From: Promicromonospora sukumoe 327MFSha3.1 | GTDB taxonomy: Bacteria; Actinomycetota; Actinomycetes; Actinomycetales; Cellulomonadaceae | Assembly: GCF_000385135.1 (NCBI RefSeq) | Contig: NZ_ARQM01000010.1 | Span: 1,550,001 to 1,614,000 of the forward strand | Direction: 5' to 3' | DNA: 64,000 nucleotides | Shown here: positions 1-8,118 of the stretch, in pieces | Layout: every line of letters starts with the position of its first letter | How positions within the stretch are numbered: position 1 is the first letter of the stretch | Notes under the pieces: model-generated | The model's database searches: none | What the model was told of the DNA's origin: nothing | The model's input: the letters and a program-made list of their open reading frames with translations, nothing else | Position numbers and translations under genes: made by a program

Positions 1-1063
1 CCGGGACGGTCGGCGTCAGGCCGAGCAGCGGGGTGCGCACGGCCTCGATCGAGTCGAGCACCTCGGCGTCCGACTCGTAGAACTTGTTGCTGATGCCGTT
101 GGTGTGCAGGTGGTCGGCCCCGGCCAGGCGTGCCAGCTTCTGCCATGCCCGGAACGCTATCCCCACCTGGTCGCTGCGGGCCACGGACCCGAGCATGGCC
201 CGGTGCCCGTGGATCGGCACCTGCGTGTGCCGGCGCAGCAGGTCGAGCCCGGCCAGCCCCATCAGGTTCACGCACGCCATGACGCAGGTGCCGCCGGCCG
301 CGACGACGAGGTCGTGGTTGGCCTCGATCCGGTCGAGGTCGTCGGTGATGTTGAAGGCGTACATCGGCATCACGCCGGTGCGGTCCGCGTGCCGGTGCAG
401 CACCGGCATCACGGCCTCGACCCGGGCCCGCAGCGGCGCGCTGGGCCCGTTGCCCTGCAGCTCGTCGTCCTTGATGAAGTCGATGCCGGCGGCGGCCAGC
501 TCGCCGACCACCTCGGCGAGCTCGGCGGGGGCGAGCCCGATGCTCGGCTTGATGATCGTGCCGACCATGGCGCCGTCGGGCCGCCCCATGAGCCGGCGCG
601 TGCCCTCGATGCCGAACGCGGGACCGCCGTAGCGCTCCTCGAACGGCGCGGGCAGCTCGAGATCGACCAGGCGGATCGCCGCGAGCTCCTTGATCTCGAA
701 CAGGTTCCCGGCCACGGCGGCCAGCAGGTTCGGCATCGACGGGCCGAAGTTGTCGAGCGGGAAGCGCAGCCGCAGGACGGCGCGGCGCCGCGCCGCGGGG
801 TCGCCCACGGAGCCCGGGAGCGGGGACGACCCCGTCAGCGGGATCTCCTGCACGCTCTCGACCTGCGCGGCGAACCGGGCGCGGACCTCGTCCGACTCGC
901 GCTCGACGCGGACGAAGGTGCCGGTGGACTGCTCGCCGGCCAGGATCTCGGCCGCGCGCTCGAGCGCGATCGACGTCTCGATGACGTAGGTGGCGATGAC
1001 GTGGGCGCCTGTGTGGCGGGGCGCGTCGGTCACGGGGCGGGGTGCGGTCTCGTAGGTCGTCAT
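1..1063 (-). CDS. RuBisCO-like protein (form IV), partial; candidate 3-oxo-isoapionate-4-phosphate decarboxylase
   Basis: The reading frame is open from ATG at 1063 to the window edge, giving 354 residues without the C-terminus. Family-defining RuBisCO motifs are readable: GTIIKPSIGL (Lys172), GIDFIKDDE (Lys198, Asp200, Glu201, the metal-site triad), GHRAM (His287) and the loop-6 equivalent TNGISNKFYE (Lys327). It is a RuBisCO-like protein rather than a CO2-fixing enzyme, since the loop and its surroundings differ from true large subunits and no small subunit is seen. Members of this group include OiaX, which decarboxylates 3-oxo-isoapionate 4-phosphate to L-erythrulose 1-phosphate in D-apionate catabolism. 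The apionate operon at 19071-25497 makes that role likely here, but this is inference. Start has a GAGGAC ribosome site. The GH127 stop is 8 bases upstream, so the two genes are probably one operon. Confidence 0.8.
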   Translation of the reverse strand, partial: MTTYETAPRPVTDAPRHTGAHVIATYVIETSIALERAAEILAGEQSTGTFVRVERESDEVRARFAAQVESVQEIPLTGSSPLPGSVGDPAARRRAVLRLRFPLDNFGPSMPNLLAAVAGNLFEIKELAAIRLVDLELPAPFEERYGGPAFGIEGTRRLMGRPDGAMVGTIIKPSIGLAPAELAEVVGELAAAGIDFIKDDELQGNGPSAPLRARVEAVMPVLHRHADRTGVMPMYAFNITDDLDRIEANHDLVVAAGGTCVMACVNLMGLAGLDLLRRHTQVPIHGHRAMLGSVARSDQVGIAFRAWQKLARLAGADHLHTNGISNKFYESDAEVLDSIEAVRTPLLGLTPTVP

Positions 1064-1071
1064 GGTCGTCC

Positions 1072-3060
1072 TCACCACGCCACGGGGAGCCAGACGGACA
1101 TCTCGCCCGCCCCGCGGTTGCCCCAGGAGAAGTACGGGACGAGCCGGGCCGGGACCGAGCGCAGCGGCCCGTCCTCCAGGTCGGCGTAGAGCGCACCGTC
1201 GTCCTGCACCGGCAGCTCCACGAGCTCGCCCTCCAGCGCGACCACGCGGACGTCGCCGACCGTGGCCTCGACCGGGTCCAGGGTCGTGCCCCGGCGCAGG
1301 GCGACCTGCTCCAGGCGGGCACCGGCGGGCAGGTCGGCGCTCTCGAGGCAGTACACGACCGGGCCGCGGCGCACGGTGACCTGGTTCGTCACCTCCTCGG
1401 CCAGCCGGTGGGCCCGCAGCGTGCGCACGGGCATGGGCAGGTCGAGGACGACGACGTCGCCCGCCGCCCAGGTCCGGTCGACGCGCGTGTAGGTGCCGGG
1501 CGCGGAGACCTCGACCCGCTCGCCGTTCACCGTCAGCGTCGCGCCCGACGACCAGCCGGGGATGCGCAGGTGCAGGGGCAGCGCGCCCGTCGCCTCCGTG
1601 ACGGTGAACGCGATGCGCCCGTCCCACGGGTAGTCGCTGTCCTCGCGCAGCGCCAGCCGGGCGCCGCGGCCGTCCGAGACGTCGACGTCGCTCCCGCCGT
1701 ACAGGTGCACGTACACGCCGTCGTCGGCGAGCGACGCCACCCGCTCGTGGAAGCTCGCGAGCACGCGCGCGATGTTCGGGGGGCAGCAGAAGCAGGTCAG
1801 ATAGCGCTGCCGCAGCCGCTCGTCCGACGGCGGCGGGTCGGGGACCACCACCTGCCCCGTGTCGCCCGGGCGGCGCAGGGGGTAGGGCAGCCCGCGCACC
1901 TGGCGCAGCGCGTTGGTGTAGAAGTACTCGGAGCCCGCCAGGCTGACGCTCCCGAGCAGGCTGTTGAAGGCGATCTGCTCGATGACGTCGGCGTAGCGCG
2001 CCTCGCCCGTCAGGGCGAGCATCCGCTCGCTCCAGAAGATCATGCCGATGTTCGCGCACGACTCGGCGTGCGCCGTGGTGTTCGGGAGCTGGTAGGCGCG
2101 GCCGTAGGCCTGGTGCACCCGGCTGATCTCGCCCTGCCACGGGTACCCGTCGGGCGAGGCGCCGTCGTACAGGGCCCCGCACCCGCCCGTCACGTAGATC
2201 TTGGTGTCGACGACGTCGGTCCACAGCCGCTCGAGCACGGTGCGCAGCTCGTCGTCGCCCGTCTCGGCGACGAGGTCGGCGAGCCCGGCGTACAGGTAGT
2301 TGGCGCGCACGGCGTGGCCGGCGGCGACCGTCTGGTCGCGCACGGGGAGGCGGTCCTGGTTGTCGTCGCCGCCGTCGAAGTCGTCGCGCACGCGGACGAA
2401 CGCCTGCGCGAGGCGCAGGTACCGCTCCTCGCCGGTCGCCCGGTACAGGTCGATCACGCCCATGTAGTGCGAGGGGCAGATGGCGCTGCGCGCCAGCTCC
2501 AGCGGCTTGTCGGCGGCGAGGTGCTCGAGGAACCCGGCCGCGCCGCGGGCGGCGTCGAGCAGGACCGTGCTGCCGGTCACCTCGTGGTGCCGGACCGCCG
2601 CCGTGATCAGGTGGCCGAGGTTGTAGGTCTCGAAGTTGAAGCGGTCCGCCAGCGGCGCCGCCTCCTCGTCGTTGCGCGCCGCGATGGCCGTCGGCGTGTG
2701 CAGGTACCCGTTCTCCTGCTGCACCGAGGCGATGAGCTCGGCGACCTGCTCGACGAGCTCCGCGAGCGCGTCGTCGGGGTCGGTCTCGAGCCGTGCGACG
2801 GCGGCCTCGAGCCACTTGTAGAGGTCGCCGTCCATGAAGGGCGGGCCCACGTGCGTGCCGGTCTCCAGGCCCGCGGCGATGCGGAAGTTGCGCAGGCCGG
2901 GGCTCGTGCCGGCGTCGCTCAGCGAGTCCCAGATGGTCGGGATCGTGACGTCGCGCGTGCGTTGGTGCACGTCGCCCCAGAAGCCACGGCGCCATCGTGC
3001 CTGGTCCGCGCGCAGCGCGGCGAGCGGTCGGTGGGCCCGGCGCTCGGTGGTGGTGGGCAT
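1072..3060 (-). CDS. Glycoside hydrolase family 127 (DUF1680), beta-L-arabinofuranosidase-like
   Basis: A 662-residue protein with the GH127 (alpha/alpha)6-barrel signature. The zinc/thiolate catalytic set of the family is visible: Glu and Cys in AHAESCANIG (about residue 332) and the Cys pair in CFCCPPN (about residue 422), so the retaining Cys-nucleophile mechanism should be intact. GH127 enzymes release beta-L-arabinofuranose; one characterised member acts on aceric acid in rhamnogalacturonan II, so substrate cannot be fixed by family alone. No signal peptide is seen, so it is probably cytoplasmic and acts on imported oligosaccharides. ATG at 3060 was chosen over longer in-frame starts because GAAGGA lies just upstream and because the divergent promoter region begins there. 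It is followed by the RuBisCO-like gene. Confidence 0.88.
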   Translation of the reverse strand: MPTTTERRAHRPLAALRADQARWRRGFWGDVHQRTRDVTIPTIWDSLSDAGTSPGLRNFRIAAGLETGTHVGPPFMDGDLYKWLEAAVARLETDPDDALAELVEQVAELIASVQQENGYLHTPTAIAARNDEEAAPLADRFNFETYNLGHLITAAVRHHEVTGSTVLLDAARGAAGFLEHLAADKPLELARSAICPSHYMGVIDLYRATGEERYLRLAQAFVRVRDDFDGGDDNQDRLPVRDQTVAAGHAVRANYLYAGLADLVAETGDDELRTVLERLWTDVVDTKIYVTGGCGALYDGASPDGYPWQGEISRVHQAYGRAYQLPNTTAHAESCANIGMIFWSERMLALTGEARYADVIEQIAFNSLLGSVSLAGSEYFYTNALRQVRGLPYPLRRPGDTGQVVVPDPPPSDERLRQRYLTCFCCPPNIARVLASFHERVASLADDGVYVHLYGGSDVDVSDGRGARLALREDSDYPWDGRIAFTVTEATGALPLHLRIPGWSSGATLTVNGERVEVSAPGTYTRVDRTWAAGDVVVLDLPMPVRTLRAHRLAEEVTNQVTVRRGPVVYCLESADLPAGARLEQVALRRGTTLDPVEATVGDVRVVALEGELVELPVQDDGALYADLEDGPLRSVPARLVPYFSWGNRGAGEMSVWLPVAW

Positions 3061-3140
3061 GGGTTGCGTCCTTCCGACGGCGAGTGTCCGGCTGGTCGAC
3101 GCCTCGGCGAGAGGGCCTCCGGGTCGATTGACCCACATCG

Positions 3141-3154
3141 TGAATAGAATTTCA
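3141..3154. promoter_or_regulatory. Inverted repeat in divergent control region, candidate operator
   Basis: TGAA-N6-TTCA lies between the GH127 gene (leftward) and the first transporter gene (rightward). The arms are only four bases. The placement 10 bases before a -35 box, and an AATTTCA string shared with the region in front of the SorC gene (8049-8055), suggest a SorC-regulator site. This is weak without comparative data. Confidence 0.3.
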
Positions 3155-3164
3155 ACCCTGAGTG

Positions 3165-3194
3165 TTGACACATCCACTGGTCCGTCCCTACCGT
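3165..3194 (+). promoter_or_regulatory. Sigma70-type promoter for the ABC transporter operon
   Basis: TTGACA at 3165-3170 is followed after 18 bases by TACCGT at 3189-3194, about 47 bases before the start codon at 3242. The -35 box is a perfect consensus, rare in this GC-rich window. Confidence 0.5.
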
Positions 3195-3241
3195 CGTGCA
3201 GACACGCTGGGCAAGGCATGGCCGTCAAGGAGGACGCGAAA

Positions 3242-4561
3242 ATGACAACTCGACGCACCAGACCGTTCGCGGTCGCGAGCACGGCGCTCGTCGCGATCGC
3301 ACTCACGGCGGGCTGCGCCGGCGGGGGCGGCGGCCAGGCCGGCGGCGGGGCGGGGTCGGACCCGGACACGTTCACGGTGCTCACCCCCAACGAGAACGAG
3401 ACGCTCGAGGCACAGCTCACGGCGCTGTCCGAGAACCAGTGCAAGGCCGAGAACGAGGCGCTCCCGCTGGAGCACCAGAAGGTCGCGCAGGCCGACGTCG
3501 TGCAGAAGGTGACGCTCCTGGCCAGCCAGGGCGCCCTGCCGGCGCACTTCGTCGCGGGGACCGACATGGTGCGCCCCGACGGCGACCTCGGCGCCTCGGA
3601 CCGCGTGCTCGACTACGAGGAGCTGCTCACCGAGGCGGGCGTCTGGGACGACGTGCTCCCGGCCGCGGCGTCGACCGTCGAGGGCGCCTACGGCCAGATG
3701 GTCTCGCTGCCGTACCAGTACAACCTCGAGGGGATCTGGTACAACACGGCGATCTTCGACGAGCTCGGGCTCGAGGAGCCCCAGACGTTCGACGAGCTGC
3801 TGGCGGCCGCCGGCGAGGTCAAGGACGCCGGGTACCAGCCGTTCGCCCAGGCGGGCGCCGCGGGCTGGCCGCTGACGCGCCTGATGGGCATGTACATCTT
3901 CCGCGAGGTCGGCCCCGACGCGATGGAGAAGATCCGCGACGGCGAGGCCGAGCTCACCGACGAGCCGTACGTCGCGGGGGCCACGGCCCTGGCGGACATG
4001 GCGGCCGACGGGCTCTTCGGCGACGGCTTCAACTCGCTCGAGCCCGACGCCGCCACGGCCGCCTTCCTGTCGGGCCGCGCCGCCATGACGTACGACGGCA
4101 CCTGGCTGCTGGGCAACATCAACGACCCCGCGCAGAACGAGATCGGTGCCGAGAACGTGGGCTTCATGCCGTTCCCCGCCGTCGAGGGCGGCGCGGGCAC
4201 CGCGGACCAGTGGGCCGCGAACGCCGGGGCCGCGATGGCGCTCGACCCTGCGCAGGCGGGGCCGAAGGTGAAGGACTGGATCGCCTGCATCGCCGAGAAC
4301 TACGGCCAGCAGGCCCTGCAGGACGCCGGCGTGCTGTCCGGCTTCAAGGTCAACGGCGAGGTCACCGACGTGCCGGAGACCACCGCGGCCGTGCAGGAGA
4401 AGCTCGAGGGGGTCGACGAGACCGTGCTCTGGTTCGAGGCGCTGCTGGACGCGAAGTCCAACTCGCTGGCGTCGACGAACGTCAGCCTGCTGACGACCGG
4501 CCAGATGACCCCGGAGCAGTACATGACCGAGCTGCAGGCGAGCGTCGATGCCGCGCGCTGA
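3242..4561 (+). CDS. Sugar ABC transporter substrate-binding lipoprotein (family 1)
   Basis: A 439-residue extracellular binding protein. The N-terminus has basic residues, a hydrophobic stretch and the lipobox LTAGC (Cys25), so it is lipid-anchored outside the cell. The body resembles MalE/UgpB-type carbohydrate-binding proteins (for example GIWYNTAIFDELGLEEPQTFDEL, read here as two short segments). ATG at 3242 was chosen because AAGGAGGA sits eight bases upstream and the signal peptide begins there. The stop overlaps the next permease gene by 14 bases. With the following two genes it forms an importer, probably for an oligosaccharide of the adjacent GH127/RuBisCO-like system; the actual ligand cannot be read. 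Confidence 0.88.
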   Translation: MTTRRTRPFAVASTALVAIALTAGCAGGGGGQAGGGAGSDPDTFTVLTPNENETLEAQLTALSENQCKAENEALPLEHQKVAQADVVQKVTLLASQGALPAHFVAGTDMVRPDGDLGASDRVLDYEELLTEAGVWDDVLPAAASTVEGAYGQMVSLPYQYNLEGIWYNTAIFDELGLEEPQTFDELLAAAGEVKDAGYQPFAQAGAAGWPLTRLMGMYIFREVGPDAMEKIRDGEAELTDEPYVAGATALADMAADGLFGDGFNSLEPDAATAAFLSGRAAMTYDGTWLLGNINDPAQNEIGAENVGFMPFPAVEGGAGTADQWAANAGAAMALDPAQAGPKVKDWIACIAENYGQQALQDAGVLSGFKVNGEVTDVPETTAAVQEKLEGVDETVLWFEALLDAKSNSLASTNVSLLTTGQMTPEQYMTELQASVDAAR

Positions 4562-5465
4562 CGCACCCGCACGGCGCACGGCCGCGAGCCGGGTGTTCGG
4601 CGACCGCACGGCGATCCTCTTCCTGCTGCTCCCGACGCTGCTGGTCTACGTCGCGCTCAAGGTCGTCCCCGTCGCGTGGTCGCTGGGGCTCTCGCTGTTC
4701 GAGGGCAACGCCCTGCGCGGCATGGAGTTCGTGGGCCTGGACAACTTCGCGACCTTCTTCACCGACGACGCCGCGCTGCACGCGCTGGTCATCAGCGTGG
4801 TCTTCGCCGTCGTCGCGACGGTATGCCAGGTGACGCTCGGGTACCTGCTGGCGCTCCTGTACGTGTTCGTGCTCCGCCGGGGCTCGGCGTTCGTGCGCAC
4901 CGCGGTCTTCTTCCCCATGGTGCTGCCGACCGTCGCGGTCGCCCTGCTGTTCCGCAGCCTCGTCGGCGTGGGGGACAACCAGGGCCCCGTGAACGACGTG
5001 ATCAACCTGTTCGGCGGCGAGAGCGTGGAGTTCCTCGTCTCGACGGCGGGGACCATGGCGGTCGCCGTGGCGATGACCCTGTGGAGCTCGATGGGCTTCT
5101 ACGCGGTGCTGATGTACACGGGGCTGCTGGACATCCCCGAGGAGGTCATCGAGTCGGCCCGGCTCGACGGCGCCAGCGGCTTCCGCCTCGTGCGGCACAT
5201 CGTGGTGCCCCTGTCGCTGCCGATCCTGCTGTCGTCGGTGATCTTCAGCCTGAACGCGACGCTCAAGGTGTTCGACAGCCTGCTCGCCCTCAACAACGGC
5301 GGGCCGGGCACCTCGACGGCGCCGCTGACGCTGTACATGTACCGGACCGCCTTCGAGTACGCCGAGTACGGGTACGGGAGCACGATCGCCGTGGTGCTGA
5401 CGCTCCTGTGCCTCGTGTTCACGCTCGCCGTCTTCCGTTCGTCGAGCAAGCGCGTGGAGGACTGA
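4548..5465 (+). CDS. ABC sugar permease, MalF/UgpA type
   Basis: A 305-residue membrane protein with about six hydrophobic helices and the binding-protein-dependent permease loop near residue 205 (EEVIESARLDGASGF, the EAA-type ATPase contact). It overlaps the binding-protein gene by 14 bases and ends one base before the next permease start, so the three are co-translated. No ATPase gene is nearby. In actinobacteria such importers usually share an MsiK-type ATPase encoded elsewhere (family knowledge). Confidence 0.9.
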   Translation: MPRADAPARRTAASRVFGDRTAILFLLLPTLLVYVALKVVPVAWSLGLSLFEGNALRGMEFVGLDNFATFFTDDAALHALVISVVFAVVATVCQVTLGYLLALLYVFVLRRGSAFVRTAVFFPMVLPTVAVALLFRSLVGVGDNQGPVNDVINLFGGESVEFLVSTAGTMAVAVAMTLWSSMGFYAVLMYTGLLDIPEEVIESARLDGASGFRLVRHIVVPLSLPILLSSVIFSLNATLKVFDSLLALNNGGPGTSTAPLTLYMYRTAFEYAEYGYGSTIAVVLTLLCLVFTLAVFRSSSKRVED

Positions 5466-5466
5466 G

Positions 5467-6384
5467 ATGACGATCACCCGTCCCCCGGCCACCCGGCCCG
5501 CACCGCGACCGGCGCTGGAGCCGCTGCCCAGACCCGGGCAGACGGCGCGCTCGGTGCGCGCCACCCTGCGGCGCGTGCCCGTGTGGATCGCCGTCACGCT
5601 GCTGCTCGTCGTCGTCCTGTACCCGCAGCTGTGGATGGTGCTGGGCTCGTTCAAGACCCCGACGGAGTTCTTCGAGAACCCCACCTGGGCGCTGCCCGAG
5701 ACCTTCAACCTGGACAACTACGTCACGGCCTTCACACGCGGCGACGTCGCCCTGAACTACCGCAACAGCATCCTCGTGACGCTGCCGTCGGTCGCGCTGA
5801 TCATCCTGCTCGGGGTCGCCGCCGGCTACGTGCTCGAGGTGATGATCTGGCGGGGGCGGCGGCAGGTGCTCCTGTTCGTGCTGGCGGGCATCATGGTGCC
5901 CGGCCAGATGATCCTCGTGCCGCTGTTCACCGTCTACTTCCAGCTGGGCCTGACGGACACGCTGTGGCCGCTGATCCTCACGTACACGGCCATGGGCCTG
6001 CCGCTGACGACTTTCCTGATGGCGGCCTACTTCCGCTCGGTGCCGCGGGAGATCTTCGAGGCCGCCGCCGTGGACGGCTCGTCCGCGCTGCGGTCGTTCT
6101 TCGTGATCGGCCTGCCGCTGATGAAGAACGCCATGCTGACCGTCGGGCTCGTGCAGTTCTTCGCGGTGTTCAACGACCTGCTCGTGGCGCTCACGTTCAC
6201 CACGCGCCCCGAGCTGGCCACCATCCAGGTGGGTCTGCTGAGCCTCTCGGACGAGTACGGCTCCACGCAGTACGGCCCGCTGTTCGCCGCGATCAGCATC
6301 AACCTGCTCGTGCTGCTGGTCGTGTTCGCCTTCCTCAACAAGAAGATCATGGCGGGCCTGGCCGCGGGCTCGCTCAAGGGATGA
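5467..6384 (+). CDS. ABC sugar permease, MalG/UgpE type
   Basis: A 305-residue membrane protein forming the second half of the channel. It has an N-terminal cytoplasmic tail of about 35 residues, roughly six helices and the EAA-type loop (REIFEAAAVDGSSAL). Start ATG follows the stop of the first permease by one base. Third gene of the transporter operon starting at 3242. Confidence 0.9.
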   Translation: MTITRPPATRPAPRPALEPLPRPGQTARSVRATLRRVPVWIAVTLLLVVVLYPQLWMVLGSFKTPTEFFENPTWALPETFNLDNYVTAFTRGDVALNYRNSILVTLPSVALIILLGVAAGYVLEVMIWRGRRQVLLFVLAGIMVPGQMILVPLFTVYFQLGLTDTLWPLILTYTAMGLPLTTFLMAAYFRSVPREIFEAAAVDGSSALRSFFVIGLPLMKNAMLTVGLVQFFAVFNDLLVALTFTTRPELATIQVGLLSLSDEYGSTQYGPLFAAISINLLVLLVVFAFLNKKIMAGLAAGSLKG

Positions 6385-6408
6385 GCCGAGAGGGATGAGT
6401 CGAAAGGG

Positions 6409-7080
6409 ATGGAAGAGATGACCGGACCGAGGATCGCTTTCCTGCACACCGGAGCCGTCGTGATCGCGCCGGTCATGGACCTGGCACGGGAGCTCCTGCC
6501 CGACGCGACCGCGATCAACTACCTCGACGACAAGATCGTGGCCGACCTCGCCGACCCGGCACGCGCCGCGTCGGTGCCCGACCGCGTCGCCGGCCTCGTC
6601 GAGGCGGCGCGCACGGCGGGGGCGGACGTCGTCATGCTCACCTGCTCGTCGATCTCCCACCTGGCCGCCCCGACGGGCGACCGGGTGGGGGTGCCCGTGC
6701 TGCGCATCGACGAGGCGATGGCGGACCAGGCGGTCGGGCTCGGCGGGCGGATCGCCGTGCTGGCCACGCTGCCGACGACGTGCGCGCCCACCACGGCCCT
6801 GATCCGCGAGCGGGCAGAGGCCGCCGGGGCCGCGCCGACGATCACCAGCGAGGTGATCGACGGGGCCTTCGCGGCGGTGGCGGGCGGCGACCGCGCGACC
6901 CACGACCGCCTGGTCGGCGCCGCGATCGAGCGGGTGGCCGCCGAAGCGGACGTCGTCGTCCTGGCTCAGGCGTCGATGGCCGGCGCGGCCGAGGCCGTCC
7001 AGGTCGGCGTGCCCGTCCTGACGAGCCTCGCGCCGGGCATCGGGCGCCTGCGCGAGGTCGTGGCCGGCGTCAGGCCGTGA
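6409..7080 (+). CDS. Asp/Glu/hydantoin racemase-superfamily enzyme lacking the second catalytic Cys
   Basis: A 223-residue protein. The first half carries MLTCSSIS, the usual first-cysteine position of this two-cysteine fold. The second position, normally a GCT-like string, reads VLAQASMAG here, so the second catalytic cysteine is absent. A one-Cys enzyme of this fold can be a decarboxylase or isomerase (arylmalonate decarboxylase is a known case), so racemization is doubtful. It is the last gene of the transporter operon, 24 bases after the second permease, suggesting a role on the imported sugar acid. An internal ATG at 6418 is an equally plausible start. Its stop overlaps the convergent SorC gene by 11 bases. 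Confidence 0.7.
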   Translation: MEEMTGPRIAFLHTGAVVIAPVMDLARELLPDATAINYLDDKIVADLADPARAASVPDRVAGLVEAARTAGADVVMLTCSSISHLAAPTGDRVGVPVLRIDEAMADQAVGLGGRIAVLATLPTTCAPTTALIRERAEAAGAAPTITSEVIDGAFAAVAGGDRATHDRLVGAAIERVAAEADVVVLAQASMAGAAEAVQVGVPVLTSLAPGIGRLREVVAGVRP

Positions 7081-8029
7081 GCTCCTCCGCCGTGCGCAGG
7101 TCGGTCACGAGCGTGGTGACCCAGCGGCCCGCCAGCGCCCCCCGGACGGCCTCCAGCTTCCGGGGGCCGCCGGCGACGCCGACCCGGCGAGGGATGCGCA
7201 GCAGGTCCTGGGCCGGGATGGCGATGACCCGGTCGTCGAGGTCGCCGCGCACCAGGGTCCCGTCGGCGCGGAAGACGCGGTGGCAGATGTCGCCGACCGC
7301 GCCGTCGGCCAGGAGCGCGTCGCGCTCCTCGGGGGAGAAGGCGTTGCCGGAGGTGGCGAGCACGCTCGACGGCTCGACGCTGCCGATGCCCATGATCGTC
7401 ATCGTCAGCTCGCGCCAGTGCCGCAGCACCTGCTGCATCGAGGCGTCCTCCAGCAGACTGTCGCGGATCGCGGGGTTGGCCACGAGGCCGGGCGCCGAGA
7501 CGTACACCGGGTCGGCGCCGATCCGGCGGGCGAGGTCGCCGAGGATGCGGTTCGAGTGGCTCTGCGCCTCGGGCGCGCCGACGCCGCCGAGGAGCTGGAC
7601 GACCTCGATGGCGCCCCGGGTCGTGAAGGGCCGCAGCCGGTCGACCATGGCGAGCACCGTCTCGCTCCAGGAGCTGACGCCGATGCGGTCCCCCCCGGAG
7701 AGCGTCGCCTCCAGGTAGGCGGCGGCGCCGGCGCCGATCGCCGCGAGGGTCTCCGGCTCGTCCGCGTCGGGCTCGATGTCGACCACCACGGCCTCGGTCA
7801 GCCCGTAGCGGTCCTCGAGGCGTTCCTCCAGGTCGGCGTACACGCCGGGCGCCGCGGTGACGATCGTGCGGACGATGCCGACGCTCTCCGCGCGCTTCAG
7901 GAGCCGCGAGACCTTGGCCTGGGAGATGCTCAGGGCCGTGGCGATGTCCGCCTGCCGTGCGCCGCGCTCGTGGTACATGCGCGCGACCTTCGTCATGAGG
8001 CGCATCTGCCCGTCGTGCTGACGTGCCAT
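7070..8029 (-). CDS. SorC/DeoR-family sugar-binding transcriptional regulator
   Basis: A 319-residue regulator. The N-terminal helix-turn-helix (about residues 12-55, with RQADIATALSISQAKVSRLLKRA) is of the SorC type. The remainder is the NagB/RpiA-like sugar-phosphate sensing domain (GVSSWSETVLAMV, VGAPEAQSHSN). These proteins respond to a phosphorylated sugar. It lies convergent to the transporter operon and divergent from an SDR gene. A candidate operator (8059-8076) precedes it, so it probably controls itself, the SDR and one or both sugar operons. Confidence 0.88.
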   Translation of the reverse strand: MARQHDGQMRLMTKVARMYHERGARQADIATALSISQAKVSRLLKRAESVGIVRTIVTAAPGVYADLEERLEDRYGLTEAVVVDIEPDADEPETLAAIGAGAAAYLEATLSGGDRIGVSSWSETVLAMVDRLRPFTTRGAIEVVQLLGGVGAPEAQSHSNRILGDLARRIGADPVYVSAPGLVANPAIRDSLLEDASMQQVLRHWRELTMTIMGIGSVEPSSVLATSGNAFSPEERDALLADGAVGDICHRVFRADGTLVRGDLDDRVIAIPAQDLLRIPRRVGVAGGPRKLEAVRGALAGRWVTTLVTDLRTAEELTA

Positions 8030-8058
8030 GGAGGACTCCTCGATCGCAATTTCACACC

Positions 8059-8076
8059 AGAATGATTATGCATTCT
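8059..8076. promoter_or_regulatory. Inverted repeat between SorC regulator and SDR, candidate operator
   Basis: AGAATG-N6-CATTCT is a perfect six-base-arm inverted repeat 30 bases before the SorC start and 43 before the SDR start. The same GAATG/CATTC half-sites recur, with different spacing, at 15366-15377 in front of the second transporter and the apiosidase-like gene. Confidence 0.45.
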
Positions 8077-8118
8077 ACGGGACCCGTACCACATCGCGAT
8101 ACAGCAGGAGGCAGACGA

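Noticed and set aside
1042-3147. Long plus-strand open frame of 701 codons antisense to GH127
   Set aside because: Low-complexity Arg/Val/Ala-rich composition with no motifs; a product of GC-rich codon bias opposite a well-recognised gene.
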